Origin: Fennellomyces sp. T-0311
Lineage: Eukaryota > Mucoromycota > Mucoromycetes > Mucorales > Lichtheimiaceae
DNA length: 64,000 nt
NCBI GenBank assembly: GCA_025266875.1
Contig: JALLLT010000009.1
Span: 372,001 to 436,000 of the forward strand
Reading direction: 5' to 3'
Shown piece after piece: positions 44,771-57,171 of this stretch. The notes below the pieces were generated by a model, which worked only from the letters and a program-made list of their open reading frames with translations, did no database searches and was not told where the DNA came from. Within the stretch, counting starts at the first letter, position 1, and each line of letters starts with the position of its first letter. A program made the translations under genes and the position numbers.

Positions 44771-45696
44771 TTACTGGCTAGGTGCCCTTCGTTCAACTGC
44801 CTCCAACAGATGTCGACGTCGCTCTTCAGGGGAAAGAGAGTTCAACTCCTCCACAGACATTTCGTCGTATCCCGTAACACCATCATCCTGTTTTTCTGGT
44901 ACAACCGACGAGCTGGATGGTTCGGGCTCGACAGCCTTTTGCTTCTCCAACATTTTCCTGTGCAAACTCCCCATGTCAACCATCTGCCACACATATATGC
45001 AACCTTGACTACAAACCTCCTTGCTTGCAGCACCATGAATTCCTTGCGCTTCCGCAACGTTTCCTGGCGCTTATCAGGACTTGCCTCCCAAATCTTTGGT
45101 GGCTCGGCAGGCTCTTGGCTATTGTCGTCACCTTCGTTTTTAATCTTATATCGAACCATTAAATCAGTATACTGAGACGACTTTTGAACGCCTGTCGAGC
45201 TGGAGCCATTGGCATTTCCGGTTCCTGGTGAGTTTTGAGGCGTGGTTGGAGGAGGCTGACAGTACAGGTCAGTATCAATGATCCGTCCTGCTACGCTTTG
45301 ATCTTTACCAAAGGTAAACCTCCATCGCGGAGGGCATTGTCTATAGTTGTTTCAACTGAACCAGTGCGTTGCAGATCAGCAACGATGGCAGCGACTGGTA
45401 TATTGGGGAAAACCGCTCGTACCATCTCAACCTGGAAGAAAACTCCATGAGTATATACACCCGCGGAAAGAGTGCGTTTTTTACCATCTGCGGTGTCGCG
45501 CGATGTTGAGGCCGCCGTGATGGTGCGCGACGTTGACCTCCTTGCTGGCCTGGAAGCTGTTGCGAGCCTCCTAAGACGAGAAAACAAGTGTGAATGGACG
45601 TTCTTACAAGCTGTAACTGTTAATTGTACCAAGCATCCATCGCAGCGCTACCAGAATTAAAAAGACGGCGACTAGTATTGACACGCTATCGTTCAT
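44771..45696 (-). CDS. CUE1-like ER membrane CUE-domain protein
   Basis: Likely equivalent of Cue1, the ER membrane protein that recruits and activates the Ubc7 E2 in ER-associated degradation. It starts MNDSVSILVAVFLILVALRW (ATG 45696), a single N-terminal transmembrane anchor, then after an intron a Gln/Arg/Pro-rich linker and the CUE domain, VEMVRAVFPNIPVAAIVADL and ETTIDNALRDGGL, in which F-P and the DNAL motif are the ubiquitin-binding signature. Later exons supply a linker (DLMVRYKIKNEGDDNS, DKRQETLRKRKEFMVLQARR), then LEKQKAVEPEPSS and a C-terminal helix SVEELNSLSPEERRRHLLEA, which matches the position of the Ubc7-binding region. Stop is at 44771-44773. Confidence 0.82.
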
Positions 45697-45831
45697 TGTG
45701 TTGAAAGGGGAACTTCAGGTGTTGCTCGAACATTCGCCCTTCTTTTCGCAACATTGTAAACTCAGACCGATGCTTGTTTTATCATTTGAAAATAGTTTTT
45801 AATGCAAGGAAGGATCCACAACAGCATATCG

Positions 45832-48800
45832 CTACCAATCGTACTCAAACCGAGCAAGTTTGTCTGCAGCCTCCTTAGCATCGTTCTGTGCCTTTTTACG
45901 CATGTAAAAGATCGGGCAGTCGTTGTTGGAGCAGATCACATCCTGATGAAGTGAGTCCTGGCAACGTTGACACTGCGTCCACAGCCGGGAGTAGCGTTCT
46001 TCATGCTCGTTGAATATCTCCATCTAGTTGAACAGTTACTATCTGCCGCAATGTATCCGTCGTGAATGCAAGTTACCTGGCGCTCGTACAATTCGTTATT
46101 TCTCGACACACAGTTTTTACACGTGGCAGAATTATCTAAGGGATGCAAGGTTAATATCTCTCCCGATGACCCCGTTTTTTGGGAACTCACCGCCTTTGGG
46201 GAGGGGAGCTTTGCATCCAAGACATGTAGCTGTCTTTACAGCAAACTTCATGAGACCGCCGACGCTTGGTGTTGCAATGTTTACCACGCGGGTGTGCTCG
46301 CCTTTCACTGCATATATACATTAGTACGGCAGCCATCCACCCACGAAGCAACTTACGTAGAGTTTCAGATGCTTTTTCTCCCAAGATGGGTTCGAAAATA
46401 CGAATGAGAGGGTTCGAGAGTTGGTTGTCAAGGTAGTATCGCGTGTCAATTGGTATATTGTTGTCAAGGACATAGAGTGGGTCTTCAGAGCGTTCATAGG
46501 CGGCCGTGTTGTTGGCAGCTCTGGTGTACACGAACGCTACACGATCACCTGTACTTGGTGCTGAACCGGGATCACGTTTCTTCATACGGTTGGCGAGTTC
46601 AACATGCGGTTGTTTTGCTGTGTAATCAGATTTACTCAGCGCCTTTGTAATCACGAGAAGCGAAATATCGACTTTGTTTTGCAATAAATTGGCAATCATT
46701 TGTTTCACATAACTGAAAGTATTTGTTAATAAGCGCACAAGTTATCGGAATAAATCGCTTACTTTTCAGCCCCTGCAACATCACGCTCAATAAGCAGCTT
46801 GTTGAGGGATGTTTGGATTACATTGGATACCAAGCGACAGTTATCGCGACGAACAGTCTGTTACACAATTAGCTTCTGATAATACAAAAGCCGACATTTA
46901 ATATTACCTCAATACCCTTCGCGTCAAGCTTGTCGTACTTGTCAGGATTTGACCAGTACAGACCAGCATATCGCTTTTTACTAATGAGAAGATATGGGAA
47001 ATATACTTTCTCAAAGTCCAAATTGATAGGTCGAATAAATTGTTCAGTAACGATTTTGGCGCCTTCTCGACCTGGGTTTGCCGCTATTACTTAGTAACAA
47101 AGAACGATATGCATTCAATTTAGATAAACGTACCGAGATTCATAGCTTCCTTCAAGTCATCCACGCCAAATTTGATCATGACGGAATCGGTATCACCGTA
47201 AATAACTTCCGCGTTATGCTTGTATCCGTTCTTGATCGAAAAGTGGCTCTCCACAGTCTAGGGACTCAGTTAGCAACAGGAGAATGAAAGTCAATGTAAC
47301 AGGCAGGTACCTCTTTTGTTTTGAGAATCATTTGTCGGCCGTATGCTGTAACACTGGATGAGATCTGCAAGCATGGCAGCTTGCCGATAGTGGCACCAGT
47401 AAAACCGTATACTGAGTTGGCACTGATCTGTAAAGCAAAATATTTAAGAATGATGAAATTTTAAGTGCTTCAGTATTGTAACCTTCAACGCCAATTGACG
47501 ACCATCCAACACGGCACGCTTGAATGGATCCTTTTCTTTTTTCAGATCGGCCTTGGCACGTTTACGAGCAGCAAGCAGATCTTCGAGAATTTCAGGTAAT
47601 AGACCTTTTCTCCTTGATGATTTTACAAACATATCTGAACTGCGAGTTAGTCCTGCAGTACATAGTAATAGGAGCCACTGTCATTACCATTGTTTGGTGT
47701 CACCACATAATCCACATCCTGAACTAGACCCATGCTCTGGATAATTTCAGAATTCAGTAGTGTTGTATAACATAGATTATGCGCCTGCATGATGGATGGA
47801 TACAGGGATGTGAAATCGAGCGTTGCGATAGGCTTATCATAATAGCCTTTCACCGGGTCGATAACCGTTGCACCTTCGTACTGTTCGTCCGTAACTGATT
47901 TGGAGTATAGTTTAGTTACCCTGATTATTGCGAGAAATTCTGAACACATACCTTCAGATTTGACGACAGGAATGACAATATCTTGCTCTAGTGCTCGACG
48001 GTATAGCTGAGAAATAACCTTGATTTGCTGACCTCGCACAAGGATATAGTTGAAAGGCACACCGGTGACTCTTGCCATTTCCGTATAGTTAAAAAGTAGC
48101 ATAAGTTTTTCCATAAGTCGCAGTGGCAGGTAAGCATCCTAGTAGCCAAAAGTCAATACTTGACAGAATAAGCGGCTTGTCCCATTTACCTTCAAGCAAT
48201 AGACAGCCAAACGACGACGGGTCTCTGCGTTTCCATTGTGCAGCTCGGTAATAATTGAATGATGGACATCTTCCTTTTGTTCGCCTAGAAAAAATAAGTT
48301 GGTTATTTAAACTCATCTTGAGCCCGATCATTGTATACCTAAGAAGTGAGCACAGACAGCATTGAGTGTGTATGAACGTAACTTGTAGTCACGTTGAACT
48401 GCTTGTAACAGATCTAGCTGCAGACGGCCGTCGAGATTGATGGACTTGCTTTCACGTGTACCATAGGCTTTTGATGAAAACTTTGTATCTTTTGCGGCGG
48501 TACGAACTCCTGTTGATCCACTTTTAACGAACTAAACCGTATCCATGATACTCCATTGATACTTACCCTTAATTCTTCCCAAGAAAGGAAATTTCTCAAC
48601 ACCCAGATGCTTTGCTCTGTCCAGTAGATACGGGAAATCAAAGTTCGTAGTGTTATAGCCGATAACAACATCTGGATCAATCTGACACATCCATGTAAGT
48701 ACCACATTCCTTGACGTATACTTGACGAATTACCTCAGTTACGAATTCACTCCACTCTCTTAATAGATCAGCCTCGTTATAGAACACCCGTACATCAGAG

Positions 48801-50173
48801 CCAACAATTGGTGCGCATTCCTCGAGCGTAAAGACAGTGCGTATAAATGGAGTGCTTTCACCTGAACCACACTTTTGGTTGGACTCATTTCTTATCTGAA
48901 TAAGTATGTTTCATACCTTGTATTTTGACAATCGACGCGATTTGGATCACAGGATCTTGGTCAGGTTCGGGGAAGATACCTTTTCGACCAGCACACTCGA
49001 TATCGAAACTGAGAATACGTAGCGGTGCCATGTCAGACCATTCTCCTTCAGGTTGATGACTTATAAACTTGTCAAAGCTGTATACACCTGTATTAGAGCC
49101 TCGTATACTTGACATAAACCGTTTCCGACTTACCGTGTTTCTATTTCAATTTGTGCTGTGGAGGTGGATTGTGTCACAAAATTGTAAGTGCCTGGTGGGA
49201 GTTCAATCCAATTCGAGCCAGTCACCTAAAAAAAAGTTTAGCGACGATGAAGGAATTTTCCAAACAATCGATACATACTTTTAGGTCAATCATAAAGCGC
49301 AACAGGTATGCCAAATTACTCTCATACAATGTTTCAGCGCGACACATTGCGTCCAGACCTTCAATCTTGATACCAGTTTCTATGGCGCGTCGTGCTTTAT
49401 AAAAATCCTTGGGATCACCGACAATAACTTTGATGAATGGGCTTTTCGTGTCTCCTCGGTAACCATAGAGACCCTGTTTCATAGCAATTTCGACGCCATG
49501 CACCATATTTTGGCCGCCTACCGCTGACTACATAACATTTCCATGGTAATCAGACTTGATTCACACTAATCAGCTTACTGCCGACTTACTGCCAATCCTG
49601 CCTGAAGAGCAGGCAGATGCTTCTTTTGAAAGCCGACGGGTGCTGGAAAATAAAAGTATGGCAAAAAGCCATGAACATGACATACAACGCTGTTGCCGCC
49701 CTATGATTACCCCGGATTAAACACTTGATACTCTATTAAATTGCAGAGAACCTACAGTCGTGACACCATAGAAGCGTACGACCGGCTTTCTTGCTTTGTA
49801 ATCCATGTAGTCGTCTGCTTCAATCTGCTGAAATACTTTTTGGGCAAACTATCAGTACCACGAAACATGGGTTTCACTCCTCCGGTACCTAAACTATGGT
49901 TGTTCGGGTCAATATGTGGAACTTCTGGGCGTTTCCAGGACATTTTCGATGCGCTATCTAGAAAAGTGTTATCAATCGATTGCTGGCGCGATCGCCATCG
50001 ATGAAAGATTTACTGTCAAGGGACATGTTGTTAAGCTCTTGCTCGAACATGGACGATGGTTCTCGTTCCAGCTGTGAACTGTTCTGTACTCTACGTCTCT
50101 TGTAAGGGACCTCCTGCGCAGGGCTGACATCAGGCATTTCGATATCTTCTTGGTGCGATCCGTTACTAGACAT
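45832..50173 (-). CDS. POL3: DNA polymerase delta catalytic subunit
   Basis: B-family replicative polymerase, lagging-strand synthesis and proofreading. It starts [20 protein letters not shown] (ATG 50173) with a basic KRRR cluster. Then [20 protein letters not shown] is followed by an N-terminal domain. The exonuclease contains [17 protein letters not shown] (ExoI DxE). The polymerase active site has motif A in [17 protein letters not shown] and motif C as [20 protein letters not shown]; the motif B segment RQLALKV continues across a short intron. The C-terminus carries CysA ([11 protein letters not shown], then CKNC) and CysB ([19 protein letters not shown]), the latter typically an Fe-S cluster ligand, and ends ARFEYDW. 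About twenty introns interrupt the gene, which is high for this window. Total length is typical (about 1,080 residues). Confidence 0.96.
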
Positions 50174-50641
50174 TTTTTGTGCAATGATACGAAATTAGTT
50201 GTGCGCGTTTTTTCCCGCGTCGCGTGTATCAACGCGTGACTTGTCTTCATTTTATATATCAATCATGCTTACCATATCCCAGCAGCCTTACACGCATAAT
50301 CAATGGAGGGGAAAAAGGGCGATGTGACATTTGTACGGTGTTTCTCGGGATGCTGATTAAAACTGATGTATACCATCGGTCAATTTGTGTCTGACAGCAG
50401 CCGTGCATCATATAACGCCCCGATGGATCATCGAGCAGCAAGCACATAGCGCCCAAGGGTACTTTGCCGGCATCAAGATGATAATCTAAGCTTTGAAGAT
50501 CTCGCAAGTGCAACATGAGGTATTATATTGCAGCATGACGCATCATGACTTTGATTACACGACGATCTATAAATTGATGAGGCAAAATAGCCACACGCTC
50601 CGCCCATATCGATATTTTTTTTTTCGAATCAGACTTTCAAC
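50174..50641. promoter_or_regulatory. Divergent POL3/ARG7 promoter region
   Basis: About 470 bp between the POL3 and ARG7 start codons. On the POL3 side, within 65 bp of its ATG, sit an E2F-like TTTCCCGC (50211-50218), an MCB/MluI core ACGCGT (50232-50237) and further CGCG-rich words (about 50203-50226). A TATAAAT-like word lies near 50569, about 70 bp before the ARG7 start. A minus-strand open frame at 50259-50516 is probably fortuitous. Confidence 0.6.
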
Positions 50642-52020
50642 ATGTTGTCCATGTTCCGAGCCAGTGTAGGCGGCCTTCGCGGCCAAACCCAGCGACGCCT
50701 GTATTCGACAAACTACTCGCACCTGACAAGCTCCAAGCAAGCACTCATTCCCACCTCTGGTACATACCCTCTTGGCTTCCGTGCAGGAGGTGTCCATTGT
50801 GGTGTCAAGAAGAATGGCAACAAGGATGTCGCCCTTGTCATTTCTGATCGCCCTTGCTCTGGCGCTGCTGTTTTCACAACCAACGCGTTTAAAGCTGCCC
50901 CAGTTCTTGTGAGCCAGGCCACCCTTGCAGAAAACAGTAACGCGTTGTTTGGCGTCGTAACAAATTCCGGTTGCGCAAACGCAGTGACAGGTGCACAAGG
51001 TCTTGAGAATGCCAAACGTATGCGTAACACCGTAGATTCGCTTGTCAAGCATCCCATGAGTGCCTTGACCATGTCGACTGGCGTCATTGGCCAGCAACTG
51101 CCCATCGAAAAGATCGAGGCTGGTATTCGCGACGCTTACAACTCACTCTCGAAGGAGCACGACGATGGTTGGATGAAGTGTGCCGAGGCTTTCATGACAA
51201 CTGATACCTTCCCCAAGCTCCGAACAGGCCAATTTGATCTTGACGGTAAAACTGTAACCATGGCCGGTATCTCCAAGGGTGCTGGTATGATCCATCCCAA
51301 CATGGCCACCCTCCTTGGATTTATGGTCACCGATGCCCAGGTTGAGCCAGCACTTTTGAAGAAGGCCCTCAAATATGCTGCCGATCGAAGCTTCAACTCC
51401 ATCAGCATTGATGGCGACATGAGCACCAACGACACCATTGCTGTTCTGGCAAACGGCGCTAGCGGTGCCAAGATCGAAACCGAAGGCCCTGCCTACGAAG
51501 TATTCCGTGATCAGCTTACTGCATTTGCTGCTGATCTTGCCCAGCTTGTTGTTCGCGACGGTGAAGGTGCGACCAAGTTTGTTACCATCCATGTCAAGGC
51601 AAGATAGTCACACCTGTATTTGAAGGAGGGTATGCTAATGGTATTTCACAGGGTGCTCAAACATTTGAGGATGCGAAGCAGGCTGCTTCACATATTTCCA
51701 CCTCGATGTTGGTAAAGACTGCTCTGTATGGTCAAGATGCCAATTGGGGTCGTATCTGTGCCAGCCTTGGCCACAGCGGCATTCCCGTGGATGCTAGCAA
51801 AGTCAGCGTTAACTTTGTTCCCACCGACGGCACTGAAAAGCTCAAGTTGATGATCACAGGTGAACCCGAGGTGGTGGATGAAGACCGCGCCTCAGAAATT
51901 CTTAAGATGGAGGATCTTATCATTGAGGTGGACCTTGGCCAGGGTCAAAGCGAGACTAAGTTTTGGACGTGCGATCTTAGCCACGAATATGTTACCATTA
52001 ATGGTGACTATCGATCATAG
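50642..52020 (+). CDS. ARG7: Glutamate/ornithine acetyltransferase ArgJ-type (mitochondrial)
   Basis: Bifunctional or monofunctional ornithine acetyltransferase of the ArgJ family, acetyl recycling in arginine biosynthesis. It starts [20 protein letters not shown] (mitochondrial presequence), then [40 protein letters not shown] and [40 protein letters not shown] has the autocleavage site at A-T in N-M-A-T-L-L, where the beta-chain Thr becomes the nucleophile. [19 protein letters not shown] follows. After an intron with GC-AG borders (51599-51651; donor AAG|GCAAGA) the gene continues [19 protein letters not shown] and [20 protein letters not shown], ending [10 protein letters not shown]. About 440 residues as expected. 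Confidence 0.95.
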
Positions 52021-52440
52021 ACAGCTTCTTGTTTAAATGTGATAATGTAAATAGATTTGTTTATGTGATGCATTATGGTTTCCTTATGACATCGAAGTGT
52101 ACCTAATATTGTGACCACTATACCTTTATCAATGGTCCCTTTCACTTCAGCAATGCGCTCTCTATACTTTACGCGCTGCATCTCTGTCATTCTTCGTTCA
52201 ATGCTGTCTATATAACGTGTTAGACCTGTAAGTTGCATATCGTAATCGCTACTAATTAGAGTGCAAGTACTTATACATAGCTGACACAAACGTGTCTTTA
52301 AGCTTCAAAGTTTACGTCCTACTTACCCGACTAGCTCTTAAAGAGTACATACCATTGGGCTTTGATCCTAATTTTTGAGCTGTTACATGCTTGAGGCATT
52401 CAAGCAAACGCAATGAGCACAAGTATGACGAGGCGCGATA
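52008..52440 (-). CDS. Possible small gene or gene remnant, uncharacterised
   Basis: Two segments join at GT-AG sites in frame: an upstream piece reading [20 protein letters not shown] (donor near 52352) and 52225 downward reading [20 protein letters not shown], then [15 protein letters not shown]. Without a further intron, the frame runs to a stop at 52008, overlapping the 3' end of ARG7. Highly charged, helical, coiled-coil-like composition. The start codon is not visible and I do not recognise the family. A short convergent open frame on the other strand (reading [20 protein letters not shown], about 52394-52469) is equally unidentified. Confidence 0.25.
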
Positions 52441-55400
52441 TCAAAAATCCTTTGAAAACGCTCTAAAGGTAAGGTGCTTGCTATCTCTTTAACTAACTTT
52501 AAATTTCCTATTATTGTAGAATTACCGATTTTTATGAGTAGATATATTTAACTCATCATCTCTTGGATATGCTTGATCTTTAAAAATAAGTAGCATATTA
52601 TCTTCTGGATACATTTATCAAATTTCGTTAAAGAAGTAACTTCTATAGTTTGTATACTACAATAATAAACATGAAAATCTGTGGTGTGTCAGCCGCGTTC
52701 AATTTTATATCACTATGCTTACAAATTTCATATAGTAACATCGTAAACCTCCGCTGAAAACATTCAAGTCGCGTGATTCCCCCGAAAGCTGCATTTTGAT
52801 AGCCATTTAAGGAAGTTTACTCCCGAAGAAGATTTAGCACCAATTGTGTGTAACATATAATCAGAGCAGAATTAATGAAGAATGCATCTCACTATAACAC
52901 CAGAACCCAGACGGCGTACCGGTATCGCTGTGTACCGATACGCTGAAGGAACGCTATATTCACCAATGCTTTGCACGATTAGGTCATCGTTTTTTCAGGT
53001 GGAACACGCAAATCGTAATCCTCGAGCTTTTGACGAGAGTATTACTTTGACAACGGCATTTATAATTTCATGGCCACCACATCACTTCATATTCTGAGAC
53101 TGATTTGTATGCTGAATCCGATCATCTCAAACGGTTACAATTCACATCACCAAACAAGAACTTTGATAGGATCACTTCTAGTACCAATCGTACCCTTGTT
53201 GGAACCCAACATACATACTCTTTAGGGATTGTAGGGTATGAGCGTACCGAGCATCAGCCAATAAATTCATAGATATAGTTCACAGTATTTTTATGCATAA
53301 TTTATCTGCCACATTCTTTGCTTCTTTAATAATATGAGGAGTTTGTATGTTTAGATATTAATGACAAGAAGTTTTTATCTTTCTTGAAATAGTAAAGTTA
53401 TGATGTTCTGATAAATATTTTATCCGTTACTTTTCTTATTGTTCGATTACCATCTATTATTGGCCAGGAATCCACGGCATTATATACAGTTTTGTCATAG
53501 TGGTCCCATTTGTAAAGCTGTTTTTCTCAAGGAACTATTGATGCCTCTAAAAGGGAACAAGAACTTTAACCTCGAACGTTATTTTCTGTTTGATTAACGA
53601 TTGCCTTATGTATTATACTCTTTATTCAATGAGAATGAGATAAAAATAGTTTTGAGGCTTAGAGAAAAGAGACCTATCTCCTTGAAAAGATCATTACAAA
53701 CTCCCTGCGCCTGATGTTGGAAAGACTGCTAGGTTCGTTGGATAATATAACATCGTTATCAGTCACTCACATGGTTGTATATATTGTTAGTTTATGTGCT
53801 TTAATTTTTTGTCTATTAGACATCTTTACATGATTTACGTATTGGCGAGTGTTTTGATCGTCCATACATTTCTCATACAAAAATTATATCATTCTGACAC
53901 AGTTTTCAACTACATTTTCTCGGCGTTACACGCAGCATATTGATAGTTATTATTACCATTGCAAAAAGAAATCTAAATCTCGAAAATGAGCTGGATAGAT
54001 CGATACATGTACAACTTTAATCAACTTGAAAGGCCATCATATGATAATCTCAGACATATGAGCGATCGGTAACTATATCCTAAATAAGGTAAGACTTCCG
54101 GTTTTTGCTCTTTGTAAGGGATTAAGATACTAGTATAGGTGATAGCGCAACTTTAACAATATTATATGCCTTTAGCTTTATCAGTAAAGCTTATGCGAAA
54201 GGAAGACCCCATAATCTCAATATAATCGAGCTGAATGAGCGAATTTCTATGTAACCATTTCGCTCCTTCTCGTTTTCAAAGTTTAACTGTTAAGCCCTTT
54301 TTCTTGATACTTGAGTCAAGGCCAACAAGTCCTTTGAGCCCTGAAATATTATACATAGGTATGATAGAGATGTCAGTAAGTCCATATCTGCAAAGCAGTA
54401 AATATTCGGAAAGATAAAGTACATTTACGATTACTGTAAACACTTAGATAGATGCATGATAATATCTGCTTTATTCCGCATAAATCACAAGAATATACGC
54501 GATTATATGCGGAAATATTGGTCATTGTCATCCAGCATTAGCTATCACGCGAGGGAAAGACGTCTGTCGATAAAATCAAAGAATCAATTAAAACAATTGT
54601 TGACTTGGTGTCATGAGAATTTATGTTATAAGAATAATTATATGACGATGTCTATATCAGCTAAACAGGTAAAACTGACGAGATAATGTCGCGTATAACG
54701 GAAGCTCTACGTGTTATCACATGATTAACGTCTTGATGACACACTGATTACAAAGCGCGATAATAAGCGACACAATAGGAAAGTGGCTTTACAAGCGAGA
54801 AAGCGACGGAAAGTCCGATACATCTGACAACTACGTAATATCTTTAAGGCATAGGTATATCAGCAAGTATTACTATGGCAAATACAGCAGCATTATATGA
54901 AGTACGGAATGTTGTAATAACCAATTGGGAAAAGTCTCGAACGTTGATCATTGTAGCAACTCTTCATTGACAGATTCCAAAAATGGACTTGTCCTCCTTA
55001 AATTTAGAAACATAACGCAGATACCATTGTTGTGGTTGCATAATTGAAAGTGCTTAAAACGCACATGCCAAGGATGAAGTACCGCTTTGGTAGATTAGAA
55101 CCATAAGGGTGAGAAATCTTTGATAATCAAGAAGATTTCTGTTTAGAAAAAGAAAGTTGGTGAACTTTTTCATGCCCATGAAGCAACCCAAGTGTTGGGC
55201 ATAAATCATGCGATTTTAACTTTTTTGACACTGTAACATTTATTCTAAAGCCACGTTGATACACAAAAATCTGGAGAATAGCGCAAAGATAGCAAGATCT
55301 ATAAGTATGTGTTACATGGTACTAATTCGTGTGGTTCTACTCTTTAAACTTTACAATTATGTAACTTGATCGAAGCGTGCAATTCCCATTGTCTTCACAC

Positions 55401-55984
55401 GTTGTCAGCAGGATTCATCCCATCATGGAAGCTATTATACGGTTACTCTAATTAGGCGACATGCATGCAAATGCTAAAGACACGTATAGGTTCAGCGCAA
55501 CGTGCATGAACAGCCTACATGCTCTGATTTAGATTGGATATGCGGCTAGGCTTTCATAAAAATGCGTGTTATAGTCCAGAAAAGGGGTCTACTCTCCAGA
55601 AGATGAAGCATACAGGTGTTTTCTTATGCTTCTAGCGGGAAGTAACGCTGGTATCTGGTGGCCTGTGAAGATCGACGAAAGTACAGCCTTAGAGAGTAAT
55701 AATAAACAGGATTATTGTACTAGACATGTGAAAATCCAGTTTAGAGATAGGGAACACCGGCTGCCAGACTATTCTCGCCTTTGTCTACTAGCGCGATCGG
55801 GCGTTCACAACGTCGTGATGTTTATGTTTCCCGAAAAGGTACTCCGGTGCACCCAACTAGCTGGCCCGTAAAGCTGTACGTTTTGTACGACCAGCAATTC
55901 ATCTTCACATGTTCCCTCCATGTAGGCCGTGTTTCGCTTTTCTTTCCACTTCTGTCATAACTACGCCCTTGTTCTTCGAGCCAA
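52441..55984. other. AT-rich gene desert, 3.5 kb
   Basis: No convincing coding region. The sequence is more AT-rich than the genes on either side, with numerous short homopolymer tracts. The minor open frames (e.g. 54235-54417 and 54456-54686) look random. I see no long tandem array or inverted repeat. Either an old, decayed intergenic tract or a structural region; undetermined. Confidence 0.55.
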
Positions 55985-57103
55985 ATGTCTGATAATGCCG
56001 CCAATCAGCAAAGAGGTAAGTAATTGCGACGCCCATTGGGGGCATGTGTCAAGGATTGTATTGACAATGTCATACTTGATTCGCAATCAGAAAGTGGGAC
56101 AACACCTGTGCCCAGCAACCTATTCTCTGAGACTGAACAAAAGCAGCTTCAGACGTTCCTGGACGGCCTAGAGGACCCTGGCCAAATGGGCGAAGCATCG
56201 TCATGTAAGTATGCCAGCTTCCCTTTGTTTCTTTGAATGCTATGCATGTAGTCGATGATTTCCAGGAGAGGAAATAATTTCGTGACAAATGTGAATTGGA
56301 CTTGACTCAAATGAACCTGTTGATTCTATCCAGCCTCTCCAACGCCCGTCCTTCTCTCCTCTCCTTACTCGACAAACACAATGTTCTCGTCAACCCCCAC
56401 CGGACAGATTAGTCTCCTGCCTATACCCGAGAGCAGCGCCGCATCGTCGTCCAGCTCATCGACCTCGTCAGCACGCAGGCGGACAACCACCCCCATGGAA
56501 AAGCCCGGCAAAGTCGAGAAACGCAAATACAGAGTCGGCGAACGGGTACGAGTGCCGTCGCCGTCGTCGTTATCCAGCGACAATTTCCAATCCAACGAAG
56601 ACTCGCCAAAGCCACGTGGTAGCGGACGAGGAAGAAAGCCACCCCATGAACTTTTGAGCGACGCCCAGAAGAAAGCAAACCACATTGCATCCGAACAGAA
56701 ACGACGTGCCAATATTCGCATTGGCTTTGACCAGCTCGTCGATATCGTCCCCACCCTCAGCCATTGCCACCGAAGCGAATCCCTCATCCTACAAAAATGT
56801 AATCACATGTTAAATTTTGTGCTCTTTGTCGCATGCTAAGGTCTGTTTCTTCAGCTGCCGATTACATACGACAGTTGGTCGACACCAAAAACTCACTGCG
56901 CGAACGAGTGCGCGAACTCCAGCTTGCACTGGGGGATGTGTAAGTGGTCATCTGCATGCGTCTCATTGGATCTAACATGTAACCTAATATACCAATGTGT
57001 AGTCCCGACGAAGATGTAAGGCTCGTATTTAAAAGCATGTGCTTGCTGTTAACTGTGATCGCGTTCTTAGAGCTCGGAGGGAGAACTAGATTATGCCTTT
57101 TAA
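55985..57103 (+). CDS. bHLH transcription factor (fungal INO4/MLX-like)
   Basis: Transcription factor with a basic helix-loop-helix. Exon 1 gives MSDNAANQQR and joins (acceptor near 56090) to ESGTTPVPSNLFSETEQKQL and LDGLEDPGQMGEASS. A third exon supplies SSPTPVLLSSPYSTNTMF and a Ser/Pro-rich linker. The bHLH runs from about ELLSDAQKKANHIASEQKRR (basic region with H-x3-E-x2-K-R-R, E-box contacts), through GFDQLVDIVPTLSHCHRSES, LILQK, then after an intron SADYIRQLVDTKNSLRERVR and ELQLALGDV (leucine-rich helix 2 extension). The basic pattern resembles fungal Ino4-type and MLX-type factors. I chose a final exon ...PDEDSSEGELDYAF (intron 57013-57070), stop 57101-57103; the C-terminal exon is a prediction. 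Confidence 0.85.
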
Positions 57104-57171
57104 ACCAAGTACAACCGTATATATGTAAAATAATTCATTATTGTTCGTCATTATGCTACAAGAAAAAAAAG

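Noticed and set aside
50259..50516. Minus-strand open frame of 85 codons (reads LHLRDLQSLDYHLDAGKVPL)
   Set aside because: It lies in the short POL3/ARG7 intergenic promoter, and no family, extra exon or conserved motif was recognised. It could be a small gene, but support is too weak.
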